Assembly (NCBI GenBank): GCA_049841275.1
Contig: JASGDN010000052.1
Coordinates: 1-64,000, forward strand
Reading direction: 5' to 3'
Origin: JASGDN01 sp049841275
Lineage (GTDB): Bacteria; Chloroflexota; Chloroflexia; Thermomicrobiales; UBA6265
DNA length: 64,000 nucleotides
Part shown: positions 26,222 to 35,599 of the stretch, in pieces
Layout: every line of letters begins with the position of its first letter
Numbering within the stretch: the first letter of the stretch is position 1
Notes under the pieces: model-generated
Told to the model about the DNA's origin: nothing
The model's input: the letters and a program-made list of their open reading frames with translations, nothing else
The model's database searches: none
Program-made: the position numbers and the translations under genes

Positions 26222-28613
26222 CCGTCGTAGCGGCCACGACGGCGAGCCAGACTATACGGACGCCTTCACCCGCCTGCACCCGAAGATCCAGCGCTGGATC
26301 TGGGACGAGGGCTGGGAGCAGTTGCGCCCAATCCAGGCCCACGCGATCGGGCCGATCATCGATGCGCAGAGTGACGTGATCGTCAGCGCGGCGACGGCCG
26401 GCGGCAAGACGGAAGCCGCCTGGCTGCCGATCTTCTCCACACTCGCCGTCCAGGAAGATGACGGAACATCCGATCTCGGCGTGAAGGCCCTGATGATCTC
26501 CCCGCTGAAGGCGCTCATCAACGATCAGGCCGACCGCCTCGACCCGATAGCGGAGGCGATCGACCTGCCGCTCTACCGGCGGCACGGCGATGTCACCGGG
26601 CGCGACCGCACCCAGCTCCTGAAGCAGCCGGACGGGATCGTGCTCGTGACGCCGGAGTCGCTGGAAGCCCTCTTCGTCAACTATGGCACGCGCATCCCGG
26701 CGATCTTTGCGGGCCTGCGCTACATCGTGATCGACGAATTGCACGCCTTCATCGGCACCGAACGCGGCGCCCAGGTGCAATCGCTCCTGCACCGGCTGGA
26801 ACTGGCGATCCGGCGTCACGTCCCGCGCATCGCGCTTTCCGCGACGCTGGCCGATCCGCGCGCCGCCGCCGAGTTCCTGCGTCCCGGCCACGGCGGCGAC
26901 GTGGCGGTGATCGGCAGCGTCGACGACGACCGCGCCGAGCTGCGCCTGCAAATCCGCGGCTATTTCAAGCAGGCGGTGAAAGGTCCGACCGAGCGCGGTC
27001 CGATGGGCATCTACGCCACCATCGCCGACCGCGAAGCCAGGGAAATCGTCGCGCACCTGGAGGCCAGGAAGGAGGCGCTGCTCGCCGCCGGGGACAGCCT
27101 GCCGCCGGAACTGCGCGGCGAGCTCGTCGTCGCGGAATCATCCGCGCCGGGGAATGAGGACGAATCCGGCGCTCCGGACGACACGGTGACGATCGCCGAG
27201 CACATCTTCAAGACCCTGCGCGGCAAGGACAACCTCGTCTTCACGAACACCAAGGAGCGAGTCGAAGTCTACGCCGACCGCCTCCGCCGCGCCTGCGAGG
27301 ACGCCCGCGTGCCGAACGAGTTCTACCCCCATCACGGCAGCCTCTCGAAGGAATTGCGTGAGGATGTCGAGCGCATGCTGAAGGCGAGCGATATCCACGC
27401 CACCGCGATCTGCACATCCACGCTGGAGATGGGTATCGATATCGGCTCAGCGGACGCCATCGCCCAGATCGCCGCGCCGAACAGCGTCGCCGGGCTGCGC
27501 CAGCGCGTCGGTCGCTCCGGACGGCGCGGCCAGCCGTCGACCTTGCGGATTTACATCACCGAAGAAGCGCTGACGAAGAACACGCATCCGGTCGATCAGC
27601 TTCGCTCGGAAACCTTCCAGGCGGTCGCGGCGGTCGACCTGCTACTGGCGAAGTGGTACGAGCCGCCGAACACGCGCGGACTGCATCTGTCGACCCTCGT
27701 GCAGCAGGTCCTTTCGACGATTGCCCAGCACGGCGGCGCGACCGCAAAGCAGCTCTACAGCGCCCTGTGCGAGGAGGGACCGTTCGTCCATGTCGCGAAA
27801 CCGATGTTCGCCCAACTCCTTCGCGACCTCGGGGAGCACGACCTGATCGTGCAGGCCTCGGACGGCCTGCTGCTCCACGGTGTCGAGGGCGAGCGACTGG
27901 TCAATCACTACAGTTTCTACACGGCCTTCGTGACGCCGGAGGAATATCGCGTCGTCTCGGGCGGCAAGGAGATCGGCACGCTCCCGGTGGAGTTCCCGCT
28001 GGTGGTGGGGCAACTGATCGTCTTCGCGGCGAGCCGGTGGCGGATCGTGGAGATCGACCAGACCGCCCGCATCATCGAACTGGAGCGTTCCAGCGGCGGC
28101 GATCCGCCCTCGTTCTCCGGCAGCAAGGCGGCCATCGACGACGGGGTACGCCTGCGCATGCGCGATTTCTACGAATCGGCAGAGATTCCGATCTATCTCG
28201 ACCGCAACGCGAAGCAGTTGCTCGCGGAAGGGCGGGCTGCCTACCGGCACCTGCGGCTGAAGGAGGAACCGGTCTACAGTTGGGGTGGCGACTCGTTCGT
28301 GTTTCCGTGGCGCGGCGACCGGGTGATGAACACACTGATGATGTTGCTCGCCCAGCGCGCGATCAACGTCGGGATGGAGGGGGTGGCGATCGTCTGCCGC
28401 GATGCGAGTCCGGAGCACATCCGGCGGCTCTTCCGGGAGATGGCGGGGAGCGCGATGCCGGACGCGGAGGAACTGGCGGCGGGGGTGACGGTCAAGGAGA
28501 AGGAGAAATTCGACCAGTTCCTGGGCGACGATCTCCTCACGGCAGGTTACGCCGCCCGTGACCTCGACCTGCCGGGTGCGTGGGCAGCCCTTCGCGACCT
28601 CGGGTATCGGTAG
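26193..28613 (+). CDS. Lhr-like superfamily II helicase (BrxHI / Shango SngC-like)
   Basis: An 806-aa DEAD/DEAH-type helicase. The Q-motif-like LRPIQAHAIG is followed by motif I ATAGGKT (K72), motif II DELH (181-184), motif III LSATLADP near residue 220, motif V TLEMGIDIGSADAI, and motif VI QRVGRSGRRG (Q437). A winged-helix-like and C-terminal region of about 300 residues follows, as in Lhr-type helicases. The start at ATG 26193 lies inside the ATPase gene in another frame. The pair BrxD-like ATPase plus Lhr-like helicase recurs in BREX type 2 and Shango defence loci. The absence of PglX/PglZ here favours a Shango-type locus. Confidence 0.85.
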   Translation: MTTSRPSHSSRRSGHDGEPDYTDAFTRLHPKIQRWIWDEGWEQLRPIQAHAIGPIIDAQSDVIVSAATAGGKTEAAWLPIFSTLAVQEDDGTSDLGVKALMISPLKALINDQADRLDPIAEAIDLPLYRRHGDVTGRDRTQLLKQPDGIVLVTPESLEALFVNYGTRIPAIFAGLRYIVIDELHAFIGTERGAQVQSLLHRLELAIRRHVPRIALSATLADPRAAAEFLRPGHGGDVAVIGSVDDDRAELRLQIRGYFKQAVKGPTERGPMGIYATIADREAREIVAHLEARKEALLAAGDSLPPELRGELVVAESSAPGNEDESGAPDDTVTIAEHIFKTLRGKDNLVFTNTKERVEVYADRLRRACEDARVPNEFYPHHGSLSKELREDVERMLKASDIHATAICTSTLEMGIDIGSADAIAQIAAPNSVAGLRQRVGRSGRRGQPSTLRIYITEEALTKNTHPVDQLRSETFQAVAAVDLLLAKWYEPPNTRGLHLSTLVQQVLSTIAQHGGATAKQLYSALCEEGPFVHVAKPMFAQLLRDLGEHDLIVQASDGLLLHGVEGERLVNHYSFYTAFVTPEEYRVVSGGKEIGTLPVEFPLVVGQLIVFAASRWRIVEIDQTARIIELERSSGGDPPSFSGSKAAIDDGVRLRMRDFYESAEIPIYLDRNAKQLLAEGRAAYRHLRLKEEPVYSWGGDSFVFPWRGDRVMNTLMMLLAQRAINVGMEGVAIVCRDASPEHIRRLFREMAGSAMPDAEELAAGVTVKEKEKFDQFLGDDLLTAGYAARDLDLPGAWAALRDLGYR

Positions 28614-28740
28614 GCAGAGTCCGAAATGGTCGTCGCATCCTCCGTAAACGCGTCATCGGTGGCCAGCATTCATTAGCGCCGGATTCGAGACGGTTGCCAG
28701 GAACGAGTGGACATCCTTCGTAGGGGTGATCCTTGTGATC

Positions 28741-28778
28741 GCCGGTGATCGCCGGGACCACCTCGGGCGATCACCGGC
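28741..28778. terminator. bidirectional hairpin between helicase and LuxR regulator
   Basis: GCCGGTGATCGCC and GGCGATCACCGGC form a perfect 13-bp stem with a 12-base loop. It lies between two convergent genes. There is no U-tract. Confidence 0.55.
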
Positions 28779-28862
28779 CGCAGCTGCGAGGGCTGCGTCT
28801 ACGCTTCGGCAATGGCCATCGTTCTGGATTCTGCTGTATATCGCCCATTCAACCTGGGTCGC

Positions 28863-31505
28863 CTACACGATGCCGGCGCGTGTAGCGATGGCAACGGCTG
28901 CCGCGCGATTGCTGACCCCGAGCTTGCCAAGGATGTTCGAGACATGGGTCGAGGCGGTGCGAGGGCTGATGAAGAGCTGCTCGCCGATCTCCCGTGCAGA
29001 GGCCCCCTGCGCGACCAATCGCAACACTTCAAGCTCCCGTTCGGTGAGGGTGTCCACACCAGGCGGAAGCTCTGGCCTCGCCAGTTTCGGCGGCACAACC
29101 CTCGCCGCCGGGGAATCCGTCTTCGCTGCCGGCTTCGACGCCATCGCAATCGCCGGAGCGTGTCCCTCCAGCATCGCGACAGCAGCCTCCATCTCCAGCA
29201 GCTCACCCTCGTCAAGCAACTGCGCGAGCCTGGCTTCCCCGAGCGCACGCACCAGCGTCGGCCGGATCTCCTCGATCTCGGCTTCCAGCCGCGTCCGCGT
29301 GAGCGCTCCCAGTGCGCGGTGGTGGTGGCGGGCGAGACCGAGGAAACGTGCCGCATCGTCCATCACCCCCGCCTTCGCCAGCACAACCGCCGCCTGTTCG
29401 ATCGTCTCGGCGGCGCTGAGGCGATCCGAAACCTGCCGGAATGCGGCGCTGCTCTCGATAAGCAACGTCGCGGCCTCAGCCAGGTCGCCCCGCCGGATCA
29501 GCATCTCCGCCAGCGATACCTGGGTGATTGCCTCATTGCGTACATCGCCCGAGCGGCGAAAGAGCGTCAGTGATTCCTCGAACCATGCCGCCGCCTGCTC
29601 CTCGTCACCTTGCACCGACGCCAGATCACCCAGGTTGCTATAGGTGAACGCGATCGAGCGCGAATCGCCGATCTGCCGCTGCAAGGCCAATGCCTCGTTC
29701 AACATATCGCGGGCGCGGTCGTAGTCCAGCCGCTCCATCGCCACCGCACTGATATTGCTGGCGACCATCGCCGTGGCCTGGATATCGCCGGTCTGGCGCA
29801 GGATGCGCAGGCATTCCCCCCAATAGGATTCCGCCTCATCGTAGTCACCCTGATAGTAGGCAACCGCTCCAAGGTTCCCCAGGGCAGAGGCCTGATCGCG
29901 CAACGCCCCGATCGAGGCCGAAAGTTGCGCCGACTCGGTGTGATAGGGAATGGCCGTTGCGTAATCGCCACGATCGTGCGCGACGGTACCGAGCCCGGTG
30001 GCGGCACGCGACTGTCCGGAGATATCACCGATACGACGCGACAGTTCCTGGGCGCGCTGAAAGAACGCCCAGGCGGCATCGAGATCGTTCTGATCCTCGG
30101 CCAGATATCCAGCCCCATTCAACGCGGAAACGTAGGCAGGCGTCTCGGTCTGCTCCACCGTCGAAATCGCCTGTTCGATCCAGGATCGTCCCTCCGAAGA
30201 CAGGCCGCACATCGACCAGTAACGCCAGGTTGCACACATGATGGTCAGCGCATCCGCACCGTTGGATTCGGCAAACGACCATGCCAGCGCCACCCGGATA
30301 TTGCCAAGGTCGTCATCAAGTCGCCGCATCCACGTCGCCTGATCGGGCGCGACCAGATGCGGGGCAGCGGCGTCCACCAACGACGCGAAGAATGCGGCAT
30401 GGCCTTCACGGGCGGCACGCTCTTCCCCGGGGTGGGCGGCCAGCTGTTCCTGCCCGAACTGGCGAATGGTCTCCAACATCAGGTAGCGTTGATCGCCGAT
30501 GGCGCTCTCGATCGGGCGCAGGAAGCTGCGATCGACCAGGTGTTCCAGCAGCGTGAGCGGATCCTCGCCGTCTGGAACGGAGTCCATCGGGATTTCCTCG
30601 ACGGCTTCCAGGGGGATTCCCCCCGCGAAGACCGAAAGCCGTCGCAGCAGCCACTGTTCGCCCGTTCCCAGCAGTTCGTAGCTCCAGGCAATGGCATGGC
30701 GCATGGTCCGCAGGCGATCGGGCACATCACGCCGGTCGCCGCTCAGGATGTGGAGGCGGTCGTTCAGCCGGGCCAGCAACGCTTCTGGCGAGAGAATATT
30801 CAGGCGGGCAGCCGCCAGTTCGATCGCCAGCGGCAAGCCCTCCAGATCGCGGCAGATTGCGGCGATGGACTCCATCTGCCGCTCTCCGAGGGCGAGATCC
30901 CGGCGCACGGCCCGTCCCCGCTGGATGAAGAGCTGCACGGATGGCGTGGCGAGGATCACTTCTGGCGAATGCTCGCTTGCATCCGGAATCGGGAGCGGCA
31001 GGAGCGGTACCCGCTGCTCTCCGGATATTCCGAGTGCGATCTGCGACGTGACGAGAACGCGGACGCCGGGGGCCTCGGCGAGCGCAGCGATCAGGTCGGC
31101 CGTGGCGTCGACGATCTGCTCGACGTTGTCCAGGACAAGCAGCATCCGCCGCGTATGCAGGTGATCGAGCAGGCGCAGTTCGCCGCTTCCCGCCTCCAGG
31201 TCGTAGATGCCGAGCGCCTGCCCCACTGTCGGCAGGAGCAGTGCAGGATCGTGCACCGGCGCCAGCGGAATGAAGACCACGCCATCGGCGAAGTCTCCCC
31301 GATCCTCCAGCACACCTGCGACATGAAGGGCCAGCCGCGTCTTGCCAACCCCGCCAGGCCCGATCAGCGTCACGATGCGCGCATGGCCGGCTGTGTCGAG
31401 CAGGTACTCGACAATGGCATCGGCATCTGTATCCCGCCCGACCAACGGCGTCAGCGGGCGTGGCACCGCCGGCGCACGGCGGTGCACAAGATGATGGACA
31501 GACAT
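28863..31505 (-). CDS. LuxR-family regulator with NB-ARC-type ATPase and TPR repeats
   Basis: An 880-aa signal-transducing regulator. The N-terminal LTPLVGRDTD motif leads into an ATPase domain with Walker A GPGGVGKTR, LLVLDNVEQ as Walker B, and the GLPLAIELAAAR motif typical of AfsR/NB-ARC proteins. About ten TPR-like helical repeats follow at about 400-760. The C-terminal LuxR helix-turn-helix (LTERELEVLRLVAQGASARE) ends the protein. It starts at ATG 31505; upstream residues to 31619 are not protein-like. Such proteins bind a ligand or partner through the TPR region and use the ATPase as a switch. The regulated genes are unknown. It is divergent from the kinase-fold gene that follows. Confidence 0.9.
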   Translation of the reverse strand: MSVHHLVHRRAPAVPRPLTPLVGRDTDADAIVEYLLDTAGHARIVTLIGPGGVGKTRLALHVAGVLEDRGDFADGVVFIPLAPVHDPALLLPTVGQALGIYDLEAGSGELRLLDHLHTRRMLLVLDNVEQIVDATADLIAALAEAPGVRVLVTSQIALGISGEQRVPLLPLPIPDASEHSPEVILATPSVQLFIQRGRAVRRDLALGERQMESIAAICRDLEGLPLAIELAAARLNILSPEALLARLNDRLHILSGDRRDVPDRLRTMRHAIAWSYELLGTGEQWLLRRLSVFAGGIPLEAVEEIPMDSVPDGEDPLTLLEHLVDRSFLRPIESAIGDQRYLMLETIRQFGQEQLAAHPGEERAAREGHAAFFASLVDAAAPHLVAPDQATWMRRLDDDLGNIRVALAWSFAESNGADALTIMCATWRYWSMCGLSSEGRSWIEQAISTVEQTETPAYVSALNGAGYLAEDQNDLDAAWAFFQRAQELSRRIGDISGQSRAATGLGTVAHDRGDYATAIPYHTESAQLSASIGALRDQASALGNLGAVAYYQGDYDEAESYWGECLRILRQTGDIQATAMVASNISAVAMERLDYDRARDMLNEALALQRQIGDSRSIAFTYSNLGDLASVQGDEEQAAAWFEESLTLFRRSGDVRNEAITQVSLAEMLIRRGDLAEAATLLIESSAAFRQVSDRLSAAETIEQAAVVLAKAGVMDDAARFLGLARHHHRALGALTRTRLEAEIEEIRPTLVRALGEARLAQLLDEGELLEMEAAVAMLEGHAPAIAMASKPAAKTDSPAARVVPPKLARPELPPGVDTLTERELEVLRLVAQGASAREIGEQLFISPRTASTHVSNILGKLGVSNRAAAVAIATRAGIV

Positions 31506-31648
31506 GGACCGGAGGCATCCTTCGGCTGGAAACGGGGAGCAATAACACAGGACCCGCGGGAAAGCCGCCAATCGACGAGCCAACCCGCCCCTCATATCAT
31601 GGCACAGAACACTTGGCATGGTGACTCTACAACCAGTGAGGTGCCCTC

Positions 31649-32680
31649 ATTCCCCGGCCCACAACACTCCCCGATGACGCTTCGCTCCACGCCCTGCTGA
31701 CTCGCTGGCTGCCCGATGCGACGCTCGCCCTCTTCGCCGCAACACGCGGGGCCTCAACACCCGTCTGGCAGGTAGAGGCGGTGTGGCCGGACGGCCGCAA
31801 GGAGACGCTCTACCTGCGGCTTGGCGAGGAACCCAGCGAACGTCGCGATGGCGAGGTGCGCCTCCATCAGCTCCTGCACGCGGCAAACGTTCGCGTACCG
31901 GAAGTCGTCGTCTGGGAAGGCATGCCGCCAGAACTGGATCGCGCCGCGACGCTCACGCGTGCCATTCCGGGCATTCCGCTGAAGGACGTCGCCCCAACCG
32001 CCTCGCCCGCCATGATGGCGAAGATCGCGAGAACGGCAGGGGAAGACCTCGCCCGAATCGGCGCGATCCCGGTCGACGGATTCGGCTGGATCGACATGCC
32101 GGATGCGACGACCGGCACACTACGGGCCGAGCACACGACGCGCGGGACGTGGCTGGCTGAATACGACGCCACACTGGAGGAGATAGTCGCCGCCAACCTG
32201 TTGCGTGCGGATTGCATCACGCCGCTCCGCGAGGCGTTCGCCCTGTGGCGGGCCAGTTTCCCGGATGCAGCCATCACTGCGACGCTGGCGCACGGGGATT
32301 TCGACGCCACCCATATCTTCTGCGCGCAGCGCGAGGTCCCCATTCCCATCGCCGGATCGCCATATACGTACACAGGCATCATCGACTTCGGGGAAGCGCG
32401 TGGTGCGGACCCGTTCTACGACCTCGGACATGCGCTACTGCACGATGGCGAGGACGGTGCATCCCTCATCTTCCCGGCGCTCCTCGCCGGCTACCGGTCG
32501 GTGCATCCGGTCGCGAACGATGACCTCGATGCGATTCGTACGCAGGCGGTCGCGATCGCCATACGTCACCTCGCCATCGCCCACCGCCGGAGCTCGCCCT
32601 ACTCGGCGGTGCTTGCCGCCCGAATCACCGAGCTGCTGGAGACACGGCTGGACGATGACGGCAGCGAGATTCACCCGTAG
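31649..32680 (+). CDS. aminoglycoside phosphotransferase-fold kinase with apparent ATT start
   Basis: An APH/choline-kinase-fold protein with the catalytic loop AHGDFDATHIF and the magnesium-binding IIDFGEARGADPFYDLGH. It probably phosphorylates a small molecule; resistance is not implied. The first normal in-frame start is GTG 31781, but protein-like sequence runs well upstream (ALLTRWLPDA, then VWQVEAVWPDG) to an in-frame stop at 31637-31639. That interval has no ATG, GTG or TTG in frame. ATT 31649 has a good GTGAGGTG ribosome-binding site 5 nt upstream, giving 343 aa. If ATT is not used, a start codon has been lost and the product begins at 31781 (299 aa). Confidence 0.75.
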   Translation: MPRPTTLPDDASLHALLTRWLPDATLALFAATRGASTPVWQVEAVWPDGRKETLYLRLGEEPSERRDGEVRLHQLLHAANVRVPEVVVWEGMPPELDRAATLTRAIPGIPLKDVAPTASPAMMAKIARTAGEDLARIGAIPVDGFGWIDMPDATTGTLRAEHTTRGTWLAEYDATLEEIVAANLLRADCITPLREAFALWRASFPDAAITATLAHGDFDATHIFCAQREVPIPIAGSPYTYTGIIDFGEARGADPFYDLGHALLHDGEDGASLIFPALLAGYRSVHPVANDDLDAIRTQAVAIAIRHLAIAHRRSSPYSAVLAARITELLETRLDDDGSEIHP

Positions 32681-32736
32681 ACTCTCATCAGAAGGGAACA
32701 GGACGAACTTCTCGCCGGCCCACGCAGGGAGGCACG

Positions 32737-33429
32737 ATGCGCATTCTGGTCGTGGAAGATGAGGAAGCCCTCGCCGGGTTCGTGGCCAAGGGGCTCCGGC
32801 AGGCGGGATTCGCGGTCGATCTCGCACCGGACGGCGAAACGGCCCTCATCAAGGCCGAGGTGACGGCCTACGATGTCGTCGTGCTGGACCGCGCGCTGCC
32901 CGGCATCCACGGTGACGCAGTCTGCCGCGACCTGGTGGCGATGGCGCCCGCGCCGCGGGTGGTGATGCTCACGGCCGCACGGGAGGTCGCTGCCCGCATC
33001 GACGGGCTGGAACTCGGCGCGGACGACTACCTCACCAAGCCATTCGACATGAACGAACTCATCGCCCGCATCCGGGCGGTCGCCCGGCGTCCGGCGATCG
33101 CCCAGCCGACCGTGCTCGCCTTCCCGGACCTGCACCTGACCATCGACCCCGCGCGCCACGCCGTCACGCGTGACGGGACGCCGGTGACGCTCGCGCGCAA
33201 GGAGTTCGGCGTGCTGGAAGCCATCGCCGGGGCGAACGGGCGGATCGTCAGCGCGGAGGAGTTGCTGGAACAGGTCTGGGACGAGGCGGCGGATCCGTTC
33301 ACGAACGTCGTGCGGGTCACGATCATGAACCTCCGGCGGAAGCTCGGCCAGCCGCCGGTCATCGAGACTGTGGTTGGCGTCGGTTACCGCCTGATGACTG
33401 CCACCAACACGTCCACCACCCCTCCATGA
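32737..33429 (+). CDS. OmpR/PhoB-family response regulator
   Basis: A 230-aa two-component regulator. The receiver domain (1-115) has the acidic pair in VVEDEEAL, the phosphoacceptor D51 in VVLDRALPG, and K101 in LTKPFDMNEL. The winged-helix DNA-binding domain (about 125-225) ends with VVRVTIMNLRRKLG and VVGVGYRL. ATG 32737 has GGGAGG upstream. Its stop overlaps the start of the histidine kinase (ATGA), so the pair is translated together. The signal is unknown. Confidence 0.93.
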   Translation: MRILVVEDEEALAGFVAKGLRQAGFAVDLAPDGETALIKAEVTAYDVVVLDRALPGIHGDAVCRDLVAMAPAPRVVMLTAAREVAARIDGLELGADDYLTKPFDMNELIARIRAVARRPAIAQPTVLAFPDLHLTIDPARHAVTRDGTPVTLARKEFGVLEAIAGANGRIVSAEELLEQVWDEAADPFTNVVRVTIMNLRRKLGQPPVIETVVGVGYRLMTATNTSTTPP

Positions 33430-34562
33430 CGATCCGCCTGCGCCTCACCCTGCTCTACGCCGGTCTTTTCTTCCTCGCCGGGTCCGCCCTGCTGATCGGG
33501 ATGTACCGGCTGACGATCCACGCCCTCGACCTGCCGGAGATCCAGGCACGCATCGATCGGCAACGTGAGGTCAATCCGAACGGCCCCCAGTACCGGGTGC
33601 TGCAGGCGCAGATCGAGGAGCGGGAACGCGCGCTAACCATCGTGCGCAACCAGATGTGGCGGGCGTTGATCGTGGTCACGATCGGGGCAGCCACGCTCGG
33701 CTGGGTCGTTGCCTGGCGGGCATTGCGTCCTGTCAGGAAGATCGCGGACGCCGCCCAGCGGGCATCCGCGACAAACCTTTCCGAGCGGCTGGACCTGCGC
33801 GGACCGCCGGACGAGCTGCACGCGCTCGCGAGCACGTTCGACGCCATGCTCGACCGCCTACAGACGGCGTTCGACACCCAACGCCGGTTTGCGGGCGAGG
33901 TCTCCCATGAATTGCGGACCCCCCTTGCAACAATGCGCGCGGCCGCCGATGTCTCCCGCGCGAATCCCGCGGCCGCGCCGAGCGAGCGGGACCTGAGCGA
34001 GACGGTCCGGGTGGCAGTCGATCGCAGCGAGCACCTCATCGACCGCCTGCTGGTGCTCGCCCGTAGCGAGAGCGCGATGCTGGACCGGGTGCCGGTCGAC
34101 CTTGCCGACATCGCCGGGGAATCGCTCGCGCATGCTGCCCGCACCGCCGGAGAAGCGGGCGTGACGATTGAGGACGCCCCGCTCGATCCGGCGCCGATGC
34201 TCGGCGATCCGGTCCTGCTGGAACGGCTCTGCGACAACCTGATCGAGAATGCAATCCGGTACAACCGGCACGATGGCGACGGCTGGCTGCGCATCACGAC
34301 GAACGCCTCGCCAACACCGATACTGCACGTGGAGAACAGCGGCGCGATCGTTCTGCCATCCGATGTCGACCGGCTCTTCGCGCCATTCCAGCGTGGGGAA
34401 CGCGCAGAAGCATCCCGGACCGCGCCGGGAACGGGGCTCGGTCTGGCGATCGTGCGGGCGGTGGCGGCTGCGCACGGCGGCACCGTGACGGCGGCGGCAC
34501 GCCCGGACGGCGGCCTGGCCATTGCCGTCACGTTTCCCACCATCAAATCGACCTCACACTGA
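33426..34562 (+). CDS. sensor histidine kinase, partner of the upstream regulator
   Basis: A 378-aa membrane kinase. Two transmembrane helices (about residues 7-27 and 78-98) flank a short extracytoplasmic loop rich in charged residues. A HAMP linker follows. The HisKA phosphoacceptor is H161 in VSHELRTPLA. The ATPase domain has N-box NLIENAIRYN and G-box GTGLGLAIV. The small sensor loop of about 50 residues suggests sensing of ions, membrane state or a small ligand. The start overlaps the regulator stop by 4 bp. Confidence 0.92.
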   Translation: MTIRLRLTLLYAGLFFLAGSALLIGMYRLTIHALDLPEIQARIDRQREVNPNGPQYRVLQAQIEERERALTIVRNQMWRALIVVTIGAATLGWVVAWRALRPVRKIADAAQRASATNLSERLDLRGPPDELHALASTFDAMLDRLQTAFDTQRRFAGEVSHELRTPLATMRAAADVSRANPAAAPSERDLSETVRVAVDRSEHLIDRLLVLARSESAMLDRVPVDLADIAGESLAHAARTAGEAGVTIEDAPLDPAPMLGDPVLLERLCDNLIENAIRYNRHDGDGWLRITTNASPTPILHVENSGAIVLPSDVDRLFAPFQRGERAEASRTAPGTGLGLAIVRAVAAAHGGTVTAAARPDGGLAIAVTFPTIKSTSH

Positions 34563-34580
34563 GCACAGGAGAAGGACGGC

Positions 34581-35594
34581 ATGCTGAAGGTGGCGATTGT
34601 CGGGGCAGGTCTGCGCGGACGCATGTATGCGACGGCGCTCGCGGATGTGCCGGACGTGAAGGTGGTGCGCTTTGTTGAGCCCTCGCCGCGCGTGGCCGAT
34701 GCGGCCTGGCGAGAGACGGGAATCCCGACGCTGCCCTCGCACGACGAACTGTTGGCACAGGTGGCGTTCGACGCCGCCATCGTAGCGACACCGGATTTCG
34801 CGCACCGCGATCCGGCTGTGACACTCGCCGAGGCGGGCAAGCACCTGCTGATCGAGAAACCGCTCGCGATGAACGTCGCCGATGCACACGCCATCCGGGA
34901 CGCCGTGACGCGCGGCGGCGGCACCTGCCTGGTGGGCTTCGAGAACCGCTGGAATCCGCACGTGCTGACCGCAAAACGCACCATCGAGACAGGCACGATC
35001 GGTACACCGATCACATCCTCGGCAACGCTGGCCAACAGCTATTTCGTGCCGGAACACATGCTGTCGTGGGCAGCGAAGTCGTCGCCGGCCTGGTTCCTGA
35101 TGCCGCACACGGTGGACATGCTGCTGTGGTTCACCGGGCGGACGGTGCGTTCGGTCTCTGCTGTGGCGTCACGTGGGGTCCTCGCAGCGCGCGGAATCGA
35201 CACAGCCGATGTCATCCATGCCCTGCTGACATGGGACGACGGCACGACCTCATCGCTCACCTCGTCGTGGGTGCTGCCGGAGGGACAGGACGCGATCGTG
35301 GATTTCCGTTACCAGGTGATCGGAACCGAAGGCACGATCTCGGGGGATCCGATTCATCAGGGCCTGGACGTGACGACAGACCGTCGGCGCGCGCAGGGGA
35401 CGCTGGCCGGACGCATCGGCGTGGCGCAGGTGGGCGCGCCGATCTGGATGGCACAGGAATGGGCAACCAACCTGCTGGCAGGCAAGGAGACCGGGCCGGG
35501 CGTGGACCAGGGTATGCTGGTGACGGAGATCATTGCCGCGATCGAGCGGTCGTTCGCCGCGGGAGGCGCGCCGGTTTCCGTGTCCCGGTCGTAG
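34581..35594 (+). CDS. Gfo/Idh/MocA family oxidoreductase
   Basis: A 337-aa NAD(P)-dependent oxidoreductase. The Rossmann motif VAIVGAGLRGRMYA is at the N-terminus, followed by IEKPLAMNVADAHAI and the C-terminal substrate domain. It is 18 bp after the histidine kinase, with GGAGAAGGA before ATG 34581, so it may share that transcript. It is only a distant relative of the Gfo/Idh protein at 7058-8053. Substrate unknown. The gene ends 6 bp before the convergent MarR gene. Confidence 0.85.
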   Translation: MLKVAIVGAGLRGRMYATALADVPDVKVVRFVEPSPRVADAAWRETGIPTLPSHDELLAQVAFDAAIVATPDFAHRDPAVTLAEAGKHLLIEKPLAMNVADAHAIRDAVTRGGGTCLVGFENRWNPHVLTAKRTIETGTIGTPITSSATLANSYFVPEHMLSWAAKSSPAWFLMPHTVDMLLWFTGRTVRSVSAVASRGVLAARGIDTADVIHALLTWDDGTTSSLTSSWVLPEGQDAIVDFRYQVIGTEGTISGDPIHQGLDVTTDRRRAQGTLAGRIGVAQVGAPIWMAQEWATNLLAGKETGPGVDQGMLVTEIIAAIERSFAAGGAPVSVSRS

Positions 35595-35599
35595 GCCAG

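Noticed and set aside
17725..28613. BREX type 2 locus
   Set aside because: Only the BrxD-like ATPase and BrxHI-like helicase are shared. PglX, PglZ, PglW and PglY are absent and TerB proteins are present, which fits a Shango-type locus better.
29610..31700. 696-aa plus-strand open frame opposite the LuxR/NB-ARC gene
   Set aside because: The opposite strand encodes clear Walker, TPR and LuxR motifs; this reading has none.
31649..32680. Aminoglycoside resistance gene
   Set aside because: The APH fold is shared with many metabolic kinases; nothing in the sequence or context indicates antibiotic phosphorylation.
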